Assembly: GCA_030544235.1 (NCBI GenBank)
Contig: CM060484.1
Location: forward strand, 17,281,031 to 17,345,030
DNA from: Lepturacanthus savala
Lineage: Eukaryota > Chordata > Actinopteri > Scombriformes > Trichiuridae
Direction: 5' to 3'
Length of the DNA: 64,000 nt
Shown: in pieces, positions 35,001-46,505 of the stretch
Position numbering within the stretch: position 1 is the stretch's first letter
Layout of the letters: every line of letters begins with the position of its first letter
Position numbers and translations under genes: made by a program
Notes under the pieces: model-generated
Seen by the model: the letters and a program-made list of their open reading frames with translations, nothing else
The model's database searches: none
What the model was told of the DNA's origin: nothing

Positions 35001-36599
35001 AAGTATCTAAAATTGCCTCCTCATTCATGAACATTCAAATGCTCTCACATGTATTTATTGATTAAAACACATAGTATAATAACAGAGTCTGCATGATGAG
35101 TACATTTATGATACTTTACATACATTTTATTGATATAACTTCTGTGCTATTACTTAAGTATTTAAGACTTTTACACATTATTGTTGATGGTAGTTTTACT
35201 AAAGATCTGTGTACTTCATGCACATCTGGCTGTGACTGACAGCTGTCTTGTGTTTCCAGGTGAGCGGCTTGTCTGTGGCCAACCAGGTGTTCGGTATCAG
35301 CTCGACAGAGGCGACCTTCATGGAGTACATGAAGCCTGATGGTATCCTGGGCTTGGCCTTCCAGTCCCTCGCCTCTGACAACGTTGTGCCCGTCTTTCAG
35401 AACATGATAAAGCAGGGCGTGGTGTCCCAGCCCTTGTTCTCCGTCTACCTGAGCCGGTACTGAAACTGGATAAAAATCTGTCAGGTGTGAGCGAGTCATT
35501 TTCCATGACTTTTTTTTACATTCATTTCCCCCCCTCCTCTCTCTTTTAGCCACAGCGAGCAGGGCAGTGAGATACTGTTTGGTGGTTATGACCCCAATCA
35601 CTTCACTGGACAAATAACCTGGATCCCTCTGACCTCTGCTACATACTACCAGATCAAAATGGACAGGTACAGAGAAATGCCTCCAAAATCAGCAGAATAA
35701 CATGCAAACCACAAACATCAGTAGCACAAAGCCTCCGAGTTTGGCTGTGACTCACCTTCTGCTGCTCCTCCTCCTCACAGCGTTACCATCAATGGACAGA
35801 CCGTGGCCTGCGCTGGTGGCTGCCAGGCCATCCTCGACACTGGCACCTCCATGCTCGTCGGCCCAAGCAATGAGATCCATAACATGAACCAGTGGGTTGG
35901 AGCTACAACCAACCAGTACGGAATGGTCAGTGTCATACATCCATACCATACCACTGGATGTAGATTTTCCCCAGTTTTCTTGTTTTATTTAATTGTATTT
36001 ATTCATTTATTCACACCATAAAATCCAGAACATAAAACACTATCCGGATTCGGGAGAGGTATGAAACCTGAATGGGCTTATAAAAGTAAATCGCTGTGAA
36101 TAATACGAGGGTGATAATAATAGTAGAATAACAGAATAAGAATAATACTATCTGCTACCAGAGTAAACAGAAATTTAATGCTCTGACATCAAATTGTCTC
36201 AAATAAGTAGCTGTAAAATACCAATAAATGCAACTACTGTTGCTATCTTCTCACAGGCTACAGTGAACTGCCAGAACATGCAGAACATGCCTGATGTTGT
36301 CTTCAATATCAACGGACATGCCTTCACCCTCCCTCCAAGCGCCTACGTCAGTCAGGTAAGTCAGGGCCCCGCCGCCCACTGCAGCAGAGCCCTCTTTGTA
36401 TATTTTACATTGTGAAGATTTTGGAGAAAAATGAATCTACTTTCTTCTTGTCACTCCACAGAACTATTATGGCTGCAGCACTGGATTCAGCACGAGCGCC
36501 CTTGGTCAACTCTGGATCCTGGGAGATGTCTTCATTAGGGAGTACTACTCCGTCTTTGATGTTGGTGCTCAGTACATTGGTCTGGCCAAGGCTGCGTAA
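32075..36599 (+). CDS. pga: pepsinogen A-type gastric aspartic protease precursor, nine exons
   Basis: Exons: 32075-32133, 32790-32931, 33452-33569, 34598-34716, 35260-35456, 35550-35666, 35781-35925, 36257-36355 and 36462-36599. All have GT/AG borders and consistent phase, giving 377 residues. The product is a secreted zymogen that becomes an acid protease in the stomach. A signal peptide covers about residues 1-17. The basic activation segment is about 18-59 (starting LVRVPLIKGK). The first catalytic motif is DTGSS with Asp88, the flap is YGTG from Tyr131, and the second catalytic motif is DTGTS with Asp270. Expected disulfide pairs are C101-C106, C261-C265 and C304-C337. An extra cysteine, C141, lies just after the flap. 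Nine exons and this length are usual for vertebrate pepsinogens. The pro-segment and C-terminal half resemble pepsin A more than pepsin C. The gene looks intact and functional. Confidence 0.95.
32690..32780 (-). mobile_element. hAT-like MITE terminus in pepsinogen intron 1
   Basis: Read on the minus strand from 32,780 it begins CAGTGGTGGAAGAGGTACTC and continues 'CATTTAC.TAAGTAA...ATTACAAGTAAAAGCCCTGCAT', the family seen at 7974. It ends nine bases before exon 2, so its pyrimidines (CCTCTTCC) form part of the exon-2 acceptor tract. The other end was not located. Confidence 0.7.
34830..35200. mobile_element. degenerate hAT-like sequence in pepsinogen intron 4
   Basis: 'GGTACTGCTACTCCATACTTCCACTCCACTACATTTCAGA' (in part) and a later 'TTACTTAAGTATTTAAGACTTTTAC' resemble two pieces of the CAGTGGTGGAAAG MITE family. 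Boundaries are not clear. Confidence 0.45.
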
Positions 36600-36735
36600 T
36601 TCAAATGAAATACCTGATGGATAATATATGAACATGTATTTGCCTGTAATGGTTTGTCTGATTGAAAAGAGAAAAGCAACAAAAAAAATGGTGCAAATGG
36701 GAGATAAAACATGAACATGTTTAATCTGCTGTAGC

Positions 36736-36741
36736 ATTAAA
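36736..36741 (+). terminator. poly(A) signal of pepsinogen
   Basis: ATTAAA, 137 bases after the stop codon, is a common variant signal. Cleavage is expected near 36,755. Confidence 0.6.
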
Positions 36742-37011
36742 CTGTTTATAACAGCAAAATTAACTTTGAGTATTTTTTCTTCTGTATGTGTCAGTCAGCC
36801 AAGACATGCCACTAGTAATCTTTAAAACATATTTTTTAAATGATGTGTTACACGGAATTGTTGTAATTAAAGGGATTCATCAGACATTTTATATTGCAAG
36901 TCCATAAAGTTGGAGGACTAACAAGAGACTGAATAGTAGTTCAAATCAAAGGAGCGGGGGCTGAGATATCCTGATAATTATTCCCTAGTATGGGTCAAAC
37001 TAAAGAAAAAA

Positions 37012-37140
37012 AGCTCCAGAGAGAAGCTTGAAAAAGGAAATGTGAAATTATATTGAGATGATTTTTAATACTTATTATATTGGTACATTAACACACACAA
37101 AAAAAAACAACAGGAAAACGGATCACGTAGGACCTTTCAT
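37012..37140 (+). mobile_element. teleost MITE fragment, 'AAAGGTCCCATAT' family
   Basis: 'AGCTCCAGAGAGAAGCTTGA..AAAGGAAATGTGAAATTATATTGAG' (in part) and 'GTAGGACCTTTCATA' parallel the right half of the 16,622 element. Confidence 0.45.
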
Positions 37141-37610
37141 ACACTTTATGAGGGAGGAAAAAAAACATTCTTCCAAAGCACATGCTTTTCACAACCAAGA
37201 CATATACAGTACATCACAGAAAATGCCATATTGTTCTTGCTCATTTTATCCTCCGACCTGCTGTGAGAAGGTCTGGAGGAAAGAGGCAATGTGAACCACG
37301 GGAAGTACAATTTAATGTCAGCTCGACCTGCCTTCGAAGGAGGACACAGTGGGAACCCGCACTGTAAGCAGTAAGGTTTCTTATCAGCGTCTGAAGCTGG
37401 AAGGAACAGTAAACAAGAACTGTGTATGGTAAGAAAGACTAATTGTCCATTAAAAGCAAGCTTTTCTTGAGTAAATGTAGGAATCACTGGCTTGCTAAAA
37501 AATACATCTTTAGCAGCAAGAAGTCACACAGAATCAAAGGAGTCAGCAGTCAACCTTTAACGTTTTCTTCTGCACCAATTCACTATATAACTAGTATTTA
37601 CAGTTTACGG

Positions 37611-37636
37611 TTGTTATTTTCTTAAGAAAATAACAA
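37611..37636. repeat. perfect 26-bp palindrome
   Basis: TTGTTATTTTCTT followed immediately by its exact reverse complement AAGAAAATAACAA, with no spacer. It is AT-rich. It could extrude as a cruciform or bind a dimeric protein; function unknown. Confidence 0.9.
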
Positions 37637-37689
37637 TTAAAAAAAAATGCCATAAACTTTTTTTTTTCCCTTTTTATTTTTATGCCTCT

Positions 37690-38300
37690 TATGTAAGCCA
37701 AGGCAAGGCAACATTATTTATATCAATGTGTTTTACAAAAAACATTAGCAGCATCAGGACAAAGTGCAAGCCATAATACAAATTGCTTTATAAAAAGACA
37801 TTGATCATTGAAGAATTAAAACCGAGGGAAATAAAAAAGTAAGCCAAAATAATAAAAATATAAAAAACAGGACAAAAAAATAGGACAATAAAAGTCACAA
37901 TGCAGTGTAAAATGGAAAAAAAATGAAGAATTTAATAAAAAAGCAGTAGCAAATCAAAAAGTCTCCTGGCTGGATTTAAAAGAACTAAAGGTTGCAGCAG
38001 ACCTGCAGTTTTCTGGGAGTTTGTTCCAGACATGGCGGTGCATAAAAACTGAGCACTGCTTCTCTGTGTTTAGTTTGGAAAGCAGATCCGTCCCAGTCGA
38101 CCTGAGAGGACTGGTTGGTTCTTGATGTAGCAGTAGACCAGACATGTATTTTGGCCCCCAAACCATTCAGAGCCTTGTAAACCACAGCAGGATTTCAAAT
38201 TCACTTGTTTGACAGGCAGGAAGCCAGAAGACCTCAGAACTGGATCAGCTATGTGATCCACTTTCTTGGTCCTAGTGAGGACTTGAGCCGGAGTGGTGAG
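37690..38300 (-). pseudogene. LINE reverse-transcriptase C-terminus and 3' tail
   Basis: On the minus strand, shifted frames read 'QVLTRTKKVDHI', 'VYKALNGLG', 'PKYMSGLLL' and 'WNKLPENCRSAATFSSFK'. These are the C-terminal landmarks of an abundant fish non-LTR retrotransposon. The 3' end near 37,690 has the 'GCCTTGCCTTGG' type tail. It has several frameshifts and is 5' truncated. Confidence 0.75.
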
Positions 38301-39439
38301 TGATAGAAATGAAACAAATTTTCTTGCTACTATCTCACCCTTTAGCATGAAGAAACACCTCCACACCCCACCACACTCAGTTTTCCCAGCATGCCCCATG
38401 CTGTCAGAATCCAGCCTTACAATTACAGGTCATACTAGTGTTTTAATAGATGGGAAAAAAGAGTTATCTGTGTTTTACTGACGAAAATTCCACATAGTTA
38501 TTCTCTCTATCTCAGGAATTTCACTGCTCAGAATGACTCTGTTACAATGATAGTATTTGACAAATAAAACTACATTGACATAAGAAATTACTTTTAAAAA
38601 TGCCAGGCTGTCATTCTAAGCTATGCATTAGGAATGTGTTCTTTTCTTGGATCTGTTTTCTGTAAACAACATCTCATTCTCTTCGTCAGTCATCTTTCTC
38701 AGTTGAGGAAAGGAAAAAAAAAACACACACACATGCTTGCAGCCTGCATGAGAAGACTGACTTTGGCTCATTTTACAGAGACACGTGTACATTTATAACT
38801 TATGTGTGAGTTCTTATAGCTCTCAGTTCAGTTTTAAAGCAACCCCAGCTGTCTCAGGATGCAATTCACATCATTGTCAATCAGCTTTTGGAAAATAAAG
38901 CATTTATAAGAGGGTTTGGTGTGGCTGGACAGGAAGAGAACTGCAATTTGGCCTTCAGAGACGCTTTTAGATTTTTTGACACTGTTCCTTTTGTAATAAA
39001 ACTCTTTTTCATGCAAGGGAAGACGTGTCAGGCGGTGACTTCTTTCATCAGCACATCAAGAAAGAAACAAGTGCCACTGAAGCTTATGATGATGGTGCGA
39101 GACAGACAGCAGAGGGATCACCAAAAGTATTACAATTTAACCTGAGGGGAAATCCAGTAGCTGTCAAGACATGTCACTGAAAACAACTAATTTCAGCCTC
39201 ATGGTGGTGCTACAGGAAAATTAAAAGTCATCACCGAACATTAGGTTAATCCTCTGGGAATGTCTGCACACTATACGGTGCCAAGCTGTTGGATGTCAAA
39301 ATGTTTCAATGTGAATGTGAAAACTTGCTGACACGCTGGTGGAAAATTCAAGTGGCTAAGAACCATCTGAGAACCATGAATGATGTACTAAATTTCATGG
39401 TAATCGACCCGATCGTTGATATATTTCTGACTGGAAGAA

Positions 39440-39720
39440 TGCCACCACTTTTCATCCCAGCCAGCTCTTCTATACAACAACAGATCAATACCCAGCACAA
39501 TTCAACCCTACTCAGGCCCCCAAAGTCTGCCCAAAACCTGGGTGTCATGATTGATGACCAACTAACCTCCCATGGTCTAAATTGCTCGGTCATGATGGTT
39601 GGTTTGTACAGTATAACATCAGAAAAATCAGACCCTACTTGTCTTAGTATGCAGCTCAACTCCTGGTACAGGCTTCATCATATCATATTTGACTGCATTG
39701 TTAATTTTGTCAGATGAAAC
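39440..39720 (+). pseudogene. L2-like LINE reverse-transcriptase fragment
   Basis: 'SAQNLGVMIDDQLT' followed by a frameshifted 'KIRP.LS..AAQLLVQA' equivalent are landmarks of fish L2-clade reverse transcriptase. The frame is broken. It probably belongs to the same original element as 40,540-41,020. Confidence 0.65.
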
Positions 39721-40539
39721 TAGACGAAATATATTAGTCAATAATGGTGTCTTTCATGATGAAAATGAGGACAAAGCCAAGACAAACTCAATGCCCTCAA
39801 CCACTGACTGTGATAAAATGAATACACATTTTTTGTTGACAAAAAAGACAAGACGGAATCTACTTTATTAAATACAAACATAATAAAAAAAATTTTTAAA
39901 AATTGTCTTTTTAAATTACAATCCAAAAAGTGTCTTCACTGGATGTGCATCACTTGCTTCAGTCACACACATCATGTGTGTGTGACTGAATGAAAAGCAT
40001 CCACCTTTGCTATTGGCACTAAATGTGGCGCAGTATTGAGTGCCAACGTATAGCCAATCTATAGTCATTTCACCTGTTAACCCATGTTTCATTAAATGTA
40101 TTCCTACCTGACATATAAAATGTATTATTCCTTATTTAAAATTTTGTAGCTGCATCTGGGTCGGTATTTATATGAACCTGCCTACTTAAAAAAAAATAAA
40201 TTTAGTGCGATCTTTAGCATTAGCAAATAACCTATCTTACTTCAAAGATCACATTGCATAAAATATGCAAATCAAAACATTGATGTGTTGTCTTTCTGTG
40301 AATTTTAGACCAGGCATCTTTAGCCATGTAGCACCCCTAAACATTCATTAATTGTAGAGCTACTGCATCAGGTAATAATGACGGAATAAATCTTGAGAAA
40401 AAGACGAAAATTCATCTTTGGTTTGCCTAGAATAATTTTGATTAATATTAATCTCAACCTGCTGTGAAAGGCTAAAGAAAGATGCTAAACTAAAACTGAA
40501 AAATTAACACTGGTTCTACAGCCTTCTACTGGCTTTGTA

Positions 40540-41020
40540 TTTTCAAATCTCTACTGATGATCAGGATCGTGGTAGTGCATCTGGTCTCCAACCAGCCCTG
40601 CCTGTTCATAGCTGCTGCCAAATTCAAATTCAATACCCTGACACTCGATTACAAGACAGCAACTCATCTACCTGAAGTCCCCCATTCAGGTCGACAAATG
40701 CTCCGTCAACGAGAGGCACCTGGTACCACAACAACAGGGCACTGAGTCAATAGCTAGACTCTTCTCTTCTGTAGTCCTGTGGAGGCGGAACAAATACCAA
40801 ACCCCATTCAATCCGTAAAGTCACTCCTGATCTTTAAGAAAAGGCTAAACACATACATTTCCTCTGAGCACTTCCTATTGGCACCTACATTCTTGTCAAA
40901 TCCTAACTTAGCTCTAGGGCAGTTACTCAAGTTGTTTACTCCTGACTAGTTCCTTGCTTTAGTTTTATTAAATCTCAGATGTACATGGCTTTGGATGAAA
41001 GTGTCTGCTAAATTAAATCG
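40540..41020 (+). pseudogene. L2-like LINE fragment with 3' terminus
   Basis: Frames read 'LVSNQPC', 'AAKFKFNTLTLDYKTAT' and 'SLIFKKRLNTYISSEHFL', then the tail 'GCTTTGGATGAAAGTGTCTGCTAAAT' (in part), which is a known 3' motif of teleost L2 elements. Many stops are present. The gap from 39,721 to 40,539 separates it from the upstream fragment. Confidence 0.7.
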
Positions 41021-42088
41021 GAAGAAAACTTTGTAGGGAATAAAAAATAATAAAACAACTAATACAACCCGCTAGAATGTTTTGCTGTACTGTAGAACTT
41101 GCACTACTGCAGCCATTTTTTTCTTTCCTTTATTGTTTGCTTCTCAACTTCTTATAGTTTCCACAGACCTTCCTATCCGGCTTCTTATACAAACCTTACA
41201 GTTTCCAAGCTGACAGAATCTGATTGTATCCTGCTGGTAGAGTGTGAAATAGCTGGAGCTGAAGTAAACAAGTGGTTAGTGAAGAGAGTTGAACATCTAC
41301 CAAACCAGCAAGATATACACAGATAGTGTTTTTTTTTTTCCGGGGGAGTTTTGGGACCAAATCAGAACCAAAAAGTGAGTGAATATTGGCGTTTGACAGG
41401 TAGATTCCAGTGAGATGCTTATATTGCTGTTACTGTTGCCTTGTTTACCTGGTCCGCAATAAGAATTTGATAAGTTGTCATATCAAGCCTTTGTTATTAG
41501 TTTGTGTTTGGGATCTGTAGTACTCTCTCCTGTCTGGAAGTCAAAGATAGTTTATTACGGCTTTAAAACCACCGCTAAAAAAGATTCACAAAGCGACCAA
41601 TTCCCTCCTGTTTCCCCAAATATGAACTCTTCCACACAACAGTTAACGTCAAAGCTGTCAACATTTCTTTCTTGTTTTTTTTTTTTTTTTTTTTAAATAA
41701 GACAAATCAAACAGACACATAACCTGCCTGTGCATGGTGCAAAGTTACAGCGCTGTCTGTGTGGATTTCATTTGTTTGTGTATCTTTTATTTCATTTCAA
41801 TGCTTTCCAGCTGTCTTGAATTGGTTATCAGTGCAATTTTTGTTATTTTTTTTATTGAGTGATGGTTAGAGATACCGACACTGTATGGGCGAATAAATAT
41901 TAAACGATTGTATTTAAAATATTATTTAAAAGTATTATCAGCTCCTGCTGACACAGCACGATTAAATCACAGGGGTTAAAAGTTGGCAAGCCACGATTCC
42001 ACATTTTCACACTTTAACCCTCGATGTTCTTATTTGACTTCTCAAACACAGCTTTAACAGTGTGATTACTTACTTTGGGCCAACCAGG
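41021..42088. other. intergenic, no gene recognised
   Basis: Contains a T run at about 41,678-41,694. Short open frames only. Confidence 0.4.
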
Positions 42089-42108
42089 ATATCAAACATG
42101 TTTGATAT
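42089..42108. repeat. perfect 20-bp palindrome
   Basis: ATATCAAACATGTTTGATAT is its own reverse complement. It could be a dimer-binding site or chance. Confidence 0.9.
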
Positions 42109-42135
42109 TCATGCGACTGTACATATATACTACGG

Positions 42136-42220
42136 CAGTGGTTCTCAAAGCAGGGTCCAGGGACCCCCAGCGGTCTTTGAGGTGGTTCCAGGGGGTCCCC
42201 AGTAAAAAGAGGAATATGTA
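42136..42220 (+). mobile_element. hAT-like element terminus
   Basis: CAGTGGTTCTCAAAGCAGGG followed by 'TCCAGGGACCCCCAG' is a classic hAT-superfamily terminus. The right end was not found. Confidence 0.5.
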
Positions 42221-43155
42221 ATTTTAATTATAAGCCCATCCATAATTAACACAATGACATTTTTTGTCATGGTTTTGATACACTTTCTTTCATATCTAAA
42301 AGCACCATGACAGCCACAAGAGACACTTGCTCACTTATAAAGGATGAAAAATGGACACATGAGTGATCTATTAACTGCCTGTCTAAAGCTGAACTGCAGC
42401 TATGTAATGTAACTTGTAACATAACATGACAAGAAAATGAAAAATACTGGAGAATGGGGGCAGGGCCCGATAAGCTTTGGCTTGATGTGTGGTGGGAAAC
42501 TGATAAATAGACATGCCTGAAACAAAGAAATTTAGTGAAAAATCTTGTCAAAATGGGCCAAAAACCACACACTGTATGCCCGGCTTTAGTCAATGTAACA
42601 GACAACAGGATAGATATATAAGACAATGTATGTTGAAGGTGTCGAAAGGTGTATTTATTAGCATTTAGCATCAAGGTGGATGATTTGGAAGGAGATAGGG
42701 ACAGATTCAGAATGTTAATTGCATTCTCATTTGATCTGTTTGCAGTATTAGTAATTGTTTATGATTTAAAATTTTGAAACTGGTAATACAATTGGATGAG
42801 ATGTGCATGCAGAGAGTTTTGTTTGGCTTGTTGCTTTATTGAAATACACAACCTGTGGAAAAAATCGAATGAAAATGGTTTTGATATAGACGACTTCTAC
42901 TGCATTCTGTTAATCATTTTTTCCTCATTTCTCTCAGTTGTTCAACCCACTGTGCTTCTTCTGATGTGGTGTTCTATCTGTGGGGACTATAGAAGTAGGG
43001 CACTATACATTCAGCTGAGAAAGGCTTAGCATGCCTCGACGCCCACGTACCTGAGGTGATTTGGGATTTGCGGCGAGAGACTTTACAGTGGTGGTAGCAT
43101 ATGGGGGGTGAAGAAGTTGCGCTGAGCTAATGGCCCATTCATTCCTGTTGACAGG

Positions 43156-43278
43156 ATGCTGGCGAGTCTCCGGACTTGCTCAGGTTTCTCCCGCGCAGCC
43201 GTCCAGGAAGCGTCATTTAATTCTCAATGGATCAAAACGCTGAAAACTTATTTGTCAGAAAAGGCGCAATTTGTTTAG
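43156..43278 (+). CDS. small ORF of 40 codons, unrecognised
   Basis: ATG at 43,156 opens a 40-residue frame beginning MLASLRTCSGFSRAAVQ and ending at TAG 43,276-43,278. It is richer in GC than its flanks and follows an acceptor-like 'CCTGTTGACAG'. The Arg/Ser/Ala-rich, acid-poor N-terminus resembles a mitochondrial presequence. I know no such protein, and no further exon was recognised. It may be chance. Confidence 0.12.
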   Translation: MLASLRTCSGFSRAAVQEASFNSQWIKTLKTYLSEKAQFV

Positions 43279-43576
43279 CGAAGCACTGATTCTCCTGAGG
43301 CGACTCAACAATTGGAAAAAAAAAAAGTCTAACGTAAGTGTGCACTCTAGAATAAAAGGCAGAGCAGGTAAATTACAACAGCAGACGGGCAGCAGGATTT
43401 TAATAAGGAATCCGTCCCTAAAGATTTCTGCCAATTTAATTCACATAATTGAAAATGTATCAGTCATATAAAATCACGACACCAGCATTCTAGGTACTTC
43501 AAGTATAATAAAATCATTTTTTTTTTTTTAGACAAGCAGCAGCTTGCTCAACATCAGTGTGTACAGAGCCCTGGAG

Positions 43577-43973
43577 GTGACATCGGTGGGAAAAATATTA
43601 ATGCTTGGCCATGAGTTAGTAAGTCATTCCCATGCGTTAATAAGTCATGGGATTGAGTTAATTAAGTTTTGGGAATGAGATAATTAAAACATGCCCATGA
43701 GTTAATAAGGCGTCAAAGCAAGATACAAAATCAGTAGATTTTGTACAGGACAGCTTCATCAGAATCTAGCAAGGACTCAAAGTTAGGTTGTAAATAAATA
43801 GGCAATAAATGCAAATAAATATTCAGTTTGCAAGTTCTCTGCTGCACCTTGTCAACAGCAGATTGATAAGTCATTCCCACAACTTAATGAACTCCTTCAC
43901 ATGACTTATTAACCTGTAGGAACGACTGACTTACTCCTGGCAACGCTATAATATTTTTTCCAACCATCGTCAC
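43577..43973. mobile_element. fold-back MITE with internal repeats
   Basis: The left end GTGACATCGGTGGGAAAAAT is mirrored at the right by ATTTTTTCCAACCATCGTCAC, giving about 24-bp imperfect inverted termini. Inside, a 'CATGAGTTAATAAGTCATTCCC' type unit repeats several times on the left and appears inverted on the right. Non-coding. Confidence 0.6.
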
Positions 43974-44007
43974 TCTGTAAGTGTGGATTGGGCTTGGAGT
44001 TATGAAG

Positions 44008-44529
44008 TACACCATTCAAAAGTTTGTAATCACTTAGAAATGTTTTTATTTTTGAAAGAAAAGCACTGCTTTTTTCAATGACTTTAAACTAATCAGAAAT
44101 ATACTCTATACATTGCTAATGTGATAAATGACTATTCTAGCTGCAAATGTCTGGGTTTTGGTGCAATATCTACATAGGTGTATAGAGGCCCATTTCCAGC
44201 AACTATCACTCCAGTGTTCTAATGGTACAATGTTTTTGCTCATTGCGTCAGAAAGCTAATGGATGATTAGAAAACCCTTGTGCAATCATGTTAGCACAGC
44301 TGAAAACAATAGTTTTTAGGATGTTTTTAGAGAAGCTCTAACACTGACCTTCCTTTGACAGAAGCAAAGTTTGAAGGAAAAAGTATTATTTCAAATACAA
44401 ATCATTATTTCCAACCATGTCAACGTCTTGATTATATTTTCCATTCATTTCATAACACTCGTGGTAAATAAAAGTGTGGCTTTTCATTGAAAACACAAAA
44501 ATGTCTGGGTGACCCCAAACGGTAGTGTA
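44008..44529 (+). mobile_element. Tc1/mariner-like nonautonomous element, copy 1
   Basis: Starts at TA then CACCATTCAAAAGTTTG and ends CCAAACGGTAGTGTA. These are the termini of a very common fish Tc1-like element (canonical ACACTACCGTTCAAAAGTTTG). Length is 522 bp including the TA borders. No transposase frame. Confidence 0.85.
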
Positions 44530-46089
44530 GTTTGAGGGAGGGAATAGGAATTTGATAAAGGATGCAAACTTTAATCATAACACTGATTATAACACTCTTC
44601 TTTCTGTTCTAATTGATTACAGGCAAACACTCCACTTGGCTCTACTATTAAAAACAAATTCGTTGCTTCTAAAAACAAAATCAAGGTTCATTGTCAGTTT
44701 GGGTGAATGTCTAAAATAATGGTTGATTTTCTGCACTGTGATTGTTAAAGTTTGGATGATCCCTGCAACTGTCCAAAGTTTTGGTCCCGCAGTGGAAATA
44801 GATGTCTCAGGTTTGTGCGTGGGAGGTAAGACAGCTGCTGGCAGCAGCCAGATGTACGGTACAGTGTGCATCTCAACAAAACTGCAGCTGAATTATTAAT
44901 GTCCATTTGTAAGCTTGGATAGGCAGCACATATTCCTCTGATCATACCCATATGCACGCAGATTAGGATGTTTTTAACATGCGCTTTTAGTAGCTACTTC
45001 GTGACAGGTTCAATCTTGTGGAAATCACGGTATATTTAGACCGCCATGATGTTTGTACCTGGCGCCCATGAAGGTGGAGGCCGAGCTGTGGAACCCAGGA
45101 ATGCTTTACCAGGCTGCATCTGTCACGGCTGTGTCAAAGCACTCAAAGCGCAGCGGGCGAAAGGGAAATAAGGGGCGTGAAGCCATTTTCCAACACAATG
45201 CCCCGCTGTTTATACACTTCTCAGAGGCTGCTCAGCCGGAATGTCACTCTGTATTCTGACAAAGATATTGAGGTCCAAAGACTCTGAGCATTTATTATAA
45301 CCTTCGCCCCCGCCGATGCCGGCAGCCACTGAGCTGAGAGGTAGAACAATAAATCAAAGGCTCGCGGAGCCCACAAGTTAAACCAAGTGTAACCATCACG
45401 CACGTCAAGCTGGAGAATATATGAGAGTTGGTGGCTTTCACTTCAACTTAATGTTCTCTTATCAGCCGTGTCACCGGCTGCTACGATCGAAATATTAATT
45501 ACAACGTATAGTGCGCTTTATCCACACTTGTTAGATCTCAACGTAGACAATAACTGTCATGCATAGACCTTTTTCCTGGCAGTCATATTGATATGAAATA
45601 ATAGGTAAACACAGGTGTTACCAATTAAAGTTCCATTTAGTATAGCAGTGTCTTTCCAGAGAGCCAACATGCACAGCAGCAGTAGCCTGATACTGTTTGA
45701 CAGGACAGTTTCTGTGAAGCAACATTCGTAAAAGCACCGGATTGATACTGACAGGGATGGTCTGTGAAGCCCTGTTAACATGTTCCTTTATAACACGGAA
45801 CATGAGCGTTCTCCTTTATTTGAGTGAATCTCCCACACATGCCATCCTGCTGCCTTTAAAGTCCCCCTTTTGCTCAAAAATGGTTTTCTTCTTACTGTTT
45901 CCTTGGATGTTTGAGCTTCACTGTGCAGAATGACATCCGCGCAGAGTTCAACGTTTCGAAAGACTGATTCACATTCAGCGATTGAAGGAGGAAGGTTTCT
46001 CCCAGCTCACAAATGATCAGAGACAAAGGGGCAGGTCCATGGTATTTCAGTGTATGTCAATATCCCTTTTCTAATATTCTATATTACTT
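44530..46089. other. spacer between two Tc1-like copies; candidate non-coding conserved DNA
   Basis: No coding gene recognised. About 45,040-45,500 is repeat-free, balanced in composition, and lacks convincing coding frames (for example around GGAATGTCACTCTGTATTCT). That profile is often seen in conserved enhancers, but conservation cannot be tested here. Confidence 0.35.
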
Positions 46090-46505
46090 TATGTTTTGAA
46101 AGAAAAGCACTGTTTTTTTCTTTAAACTATTCAGAAATACACTCTATGCATTGCTAATATGGTAAATGAATATTCTAGCTGCAAATGTCTGGTTTTTGGT
46201 TCAATATCTACGAAGGTGTATAGAAGCCCATTTACAGCAACTATCACTCCAGTGTTCTAATGGTACAATGTGTTTGCTCATTGCGTCAGAAGGCTAATGG
46301 ATGATTACAAAACCCTTGTGCAATCATGTTAGCACAGCTGAAAACAGTTTAGCTGGTTAGAGAAGCTATAACACTGACCTTCCTTTGACAAAAGCAAAGT
46401 TTGAATGAAAAAATTATTATTTCAAATACAAATCATTATTTCTAACTTGTCAATGTCATGGAAAACACAAAATTGGGTGAACCTAAGCTTTTGAACGGTA
46501 GTGTA
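46090..46505 (+). mobile_element. Tc1/mariner-like nonautonomous element, copy 2
   Basis: Closely similar to 44,008-44,529 over most of its length and in the same orientation, ending TTTTGAACGGTAGTGTA. The left inverted repeat is missing or degraded, and an internal stretch near the right end is deleted. Confidence 0.8.

Noticed and set aside
39955..39995. Inverted repeat TCAGTCACACACA with its complement five bases away
   Set aside because: It is built on a short CA/TG repeat, so the symmetry is easily explained by simple-sequence composition.
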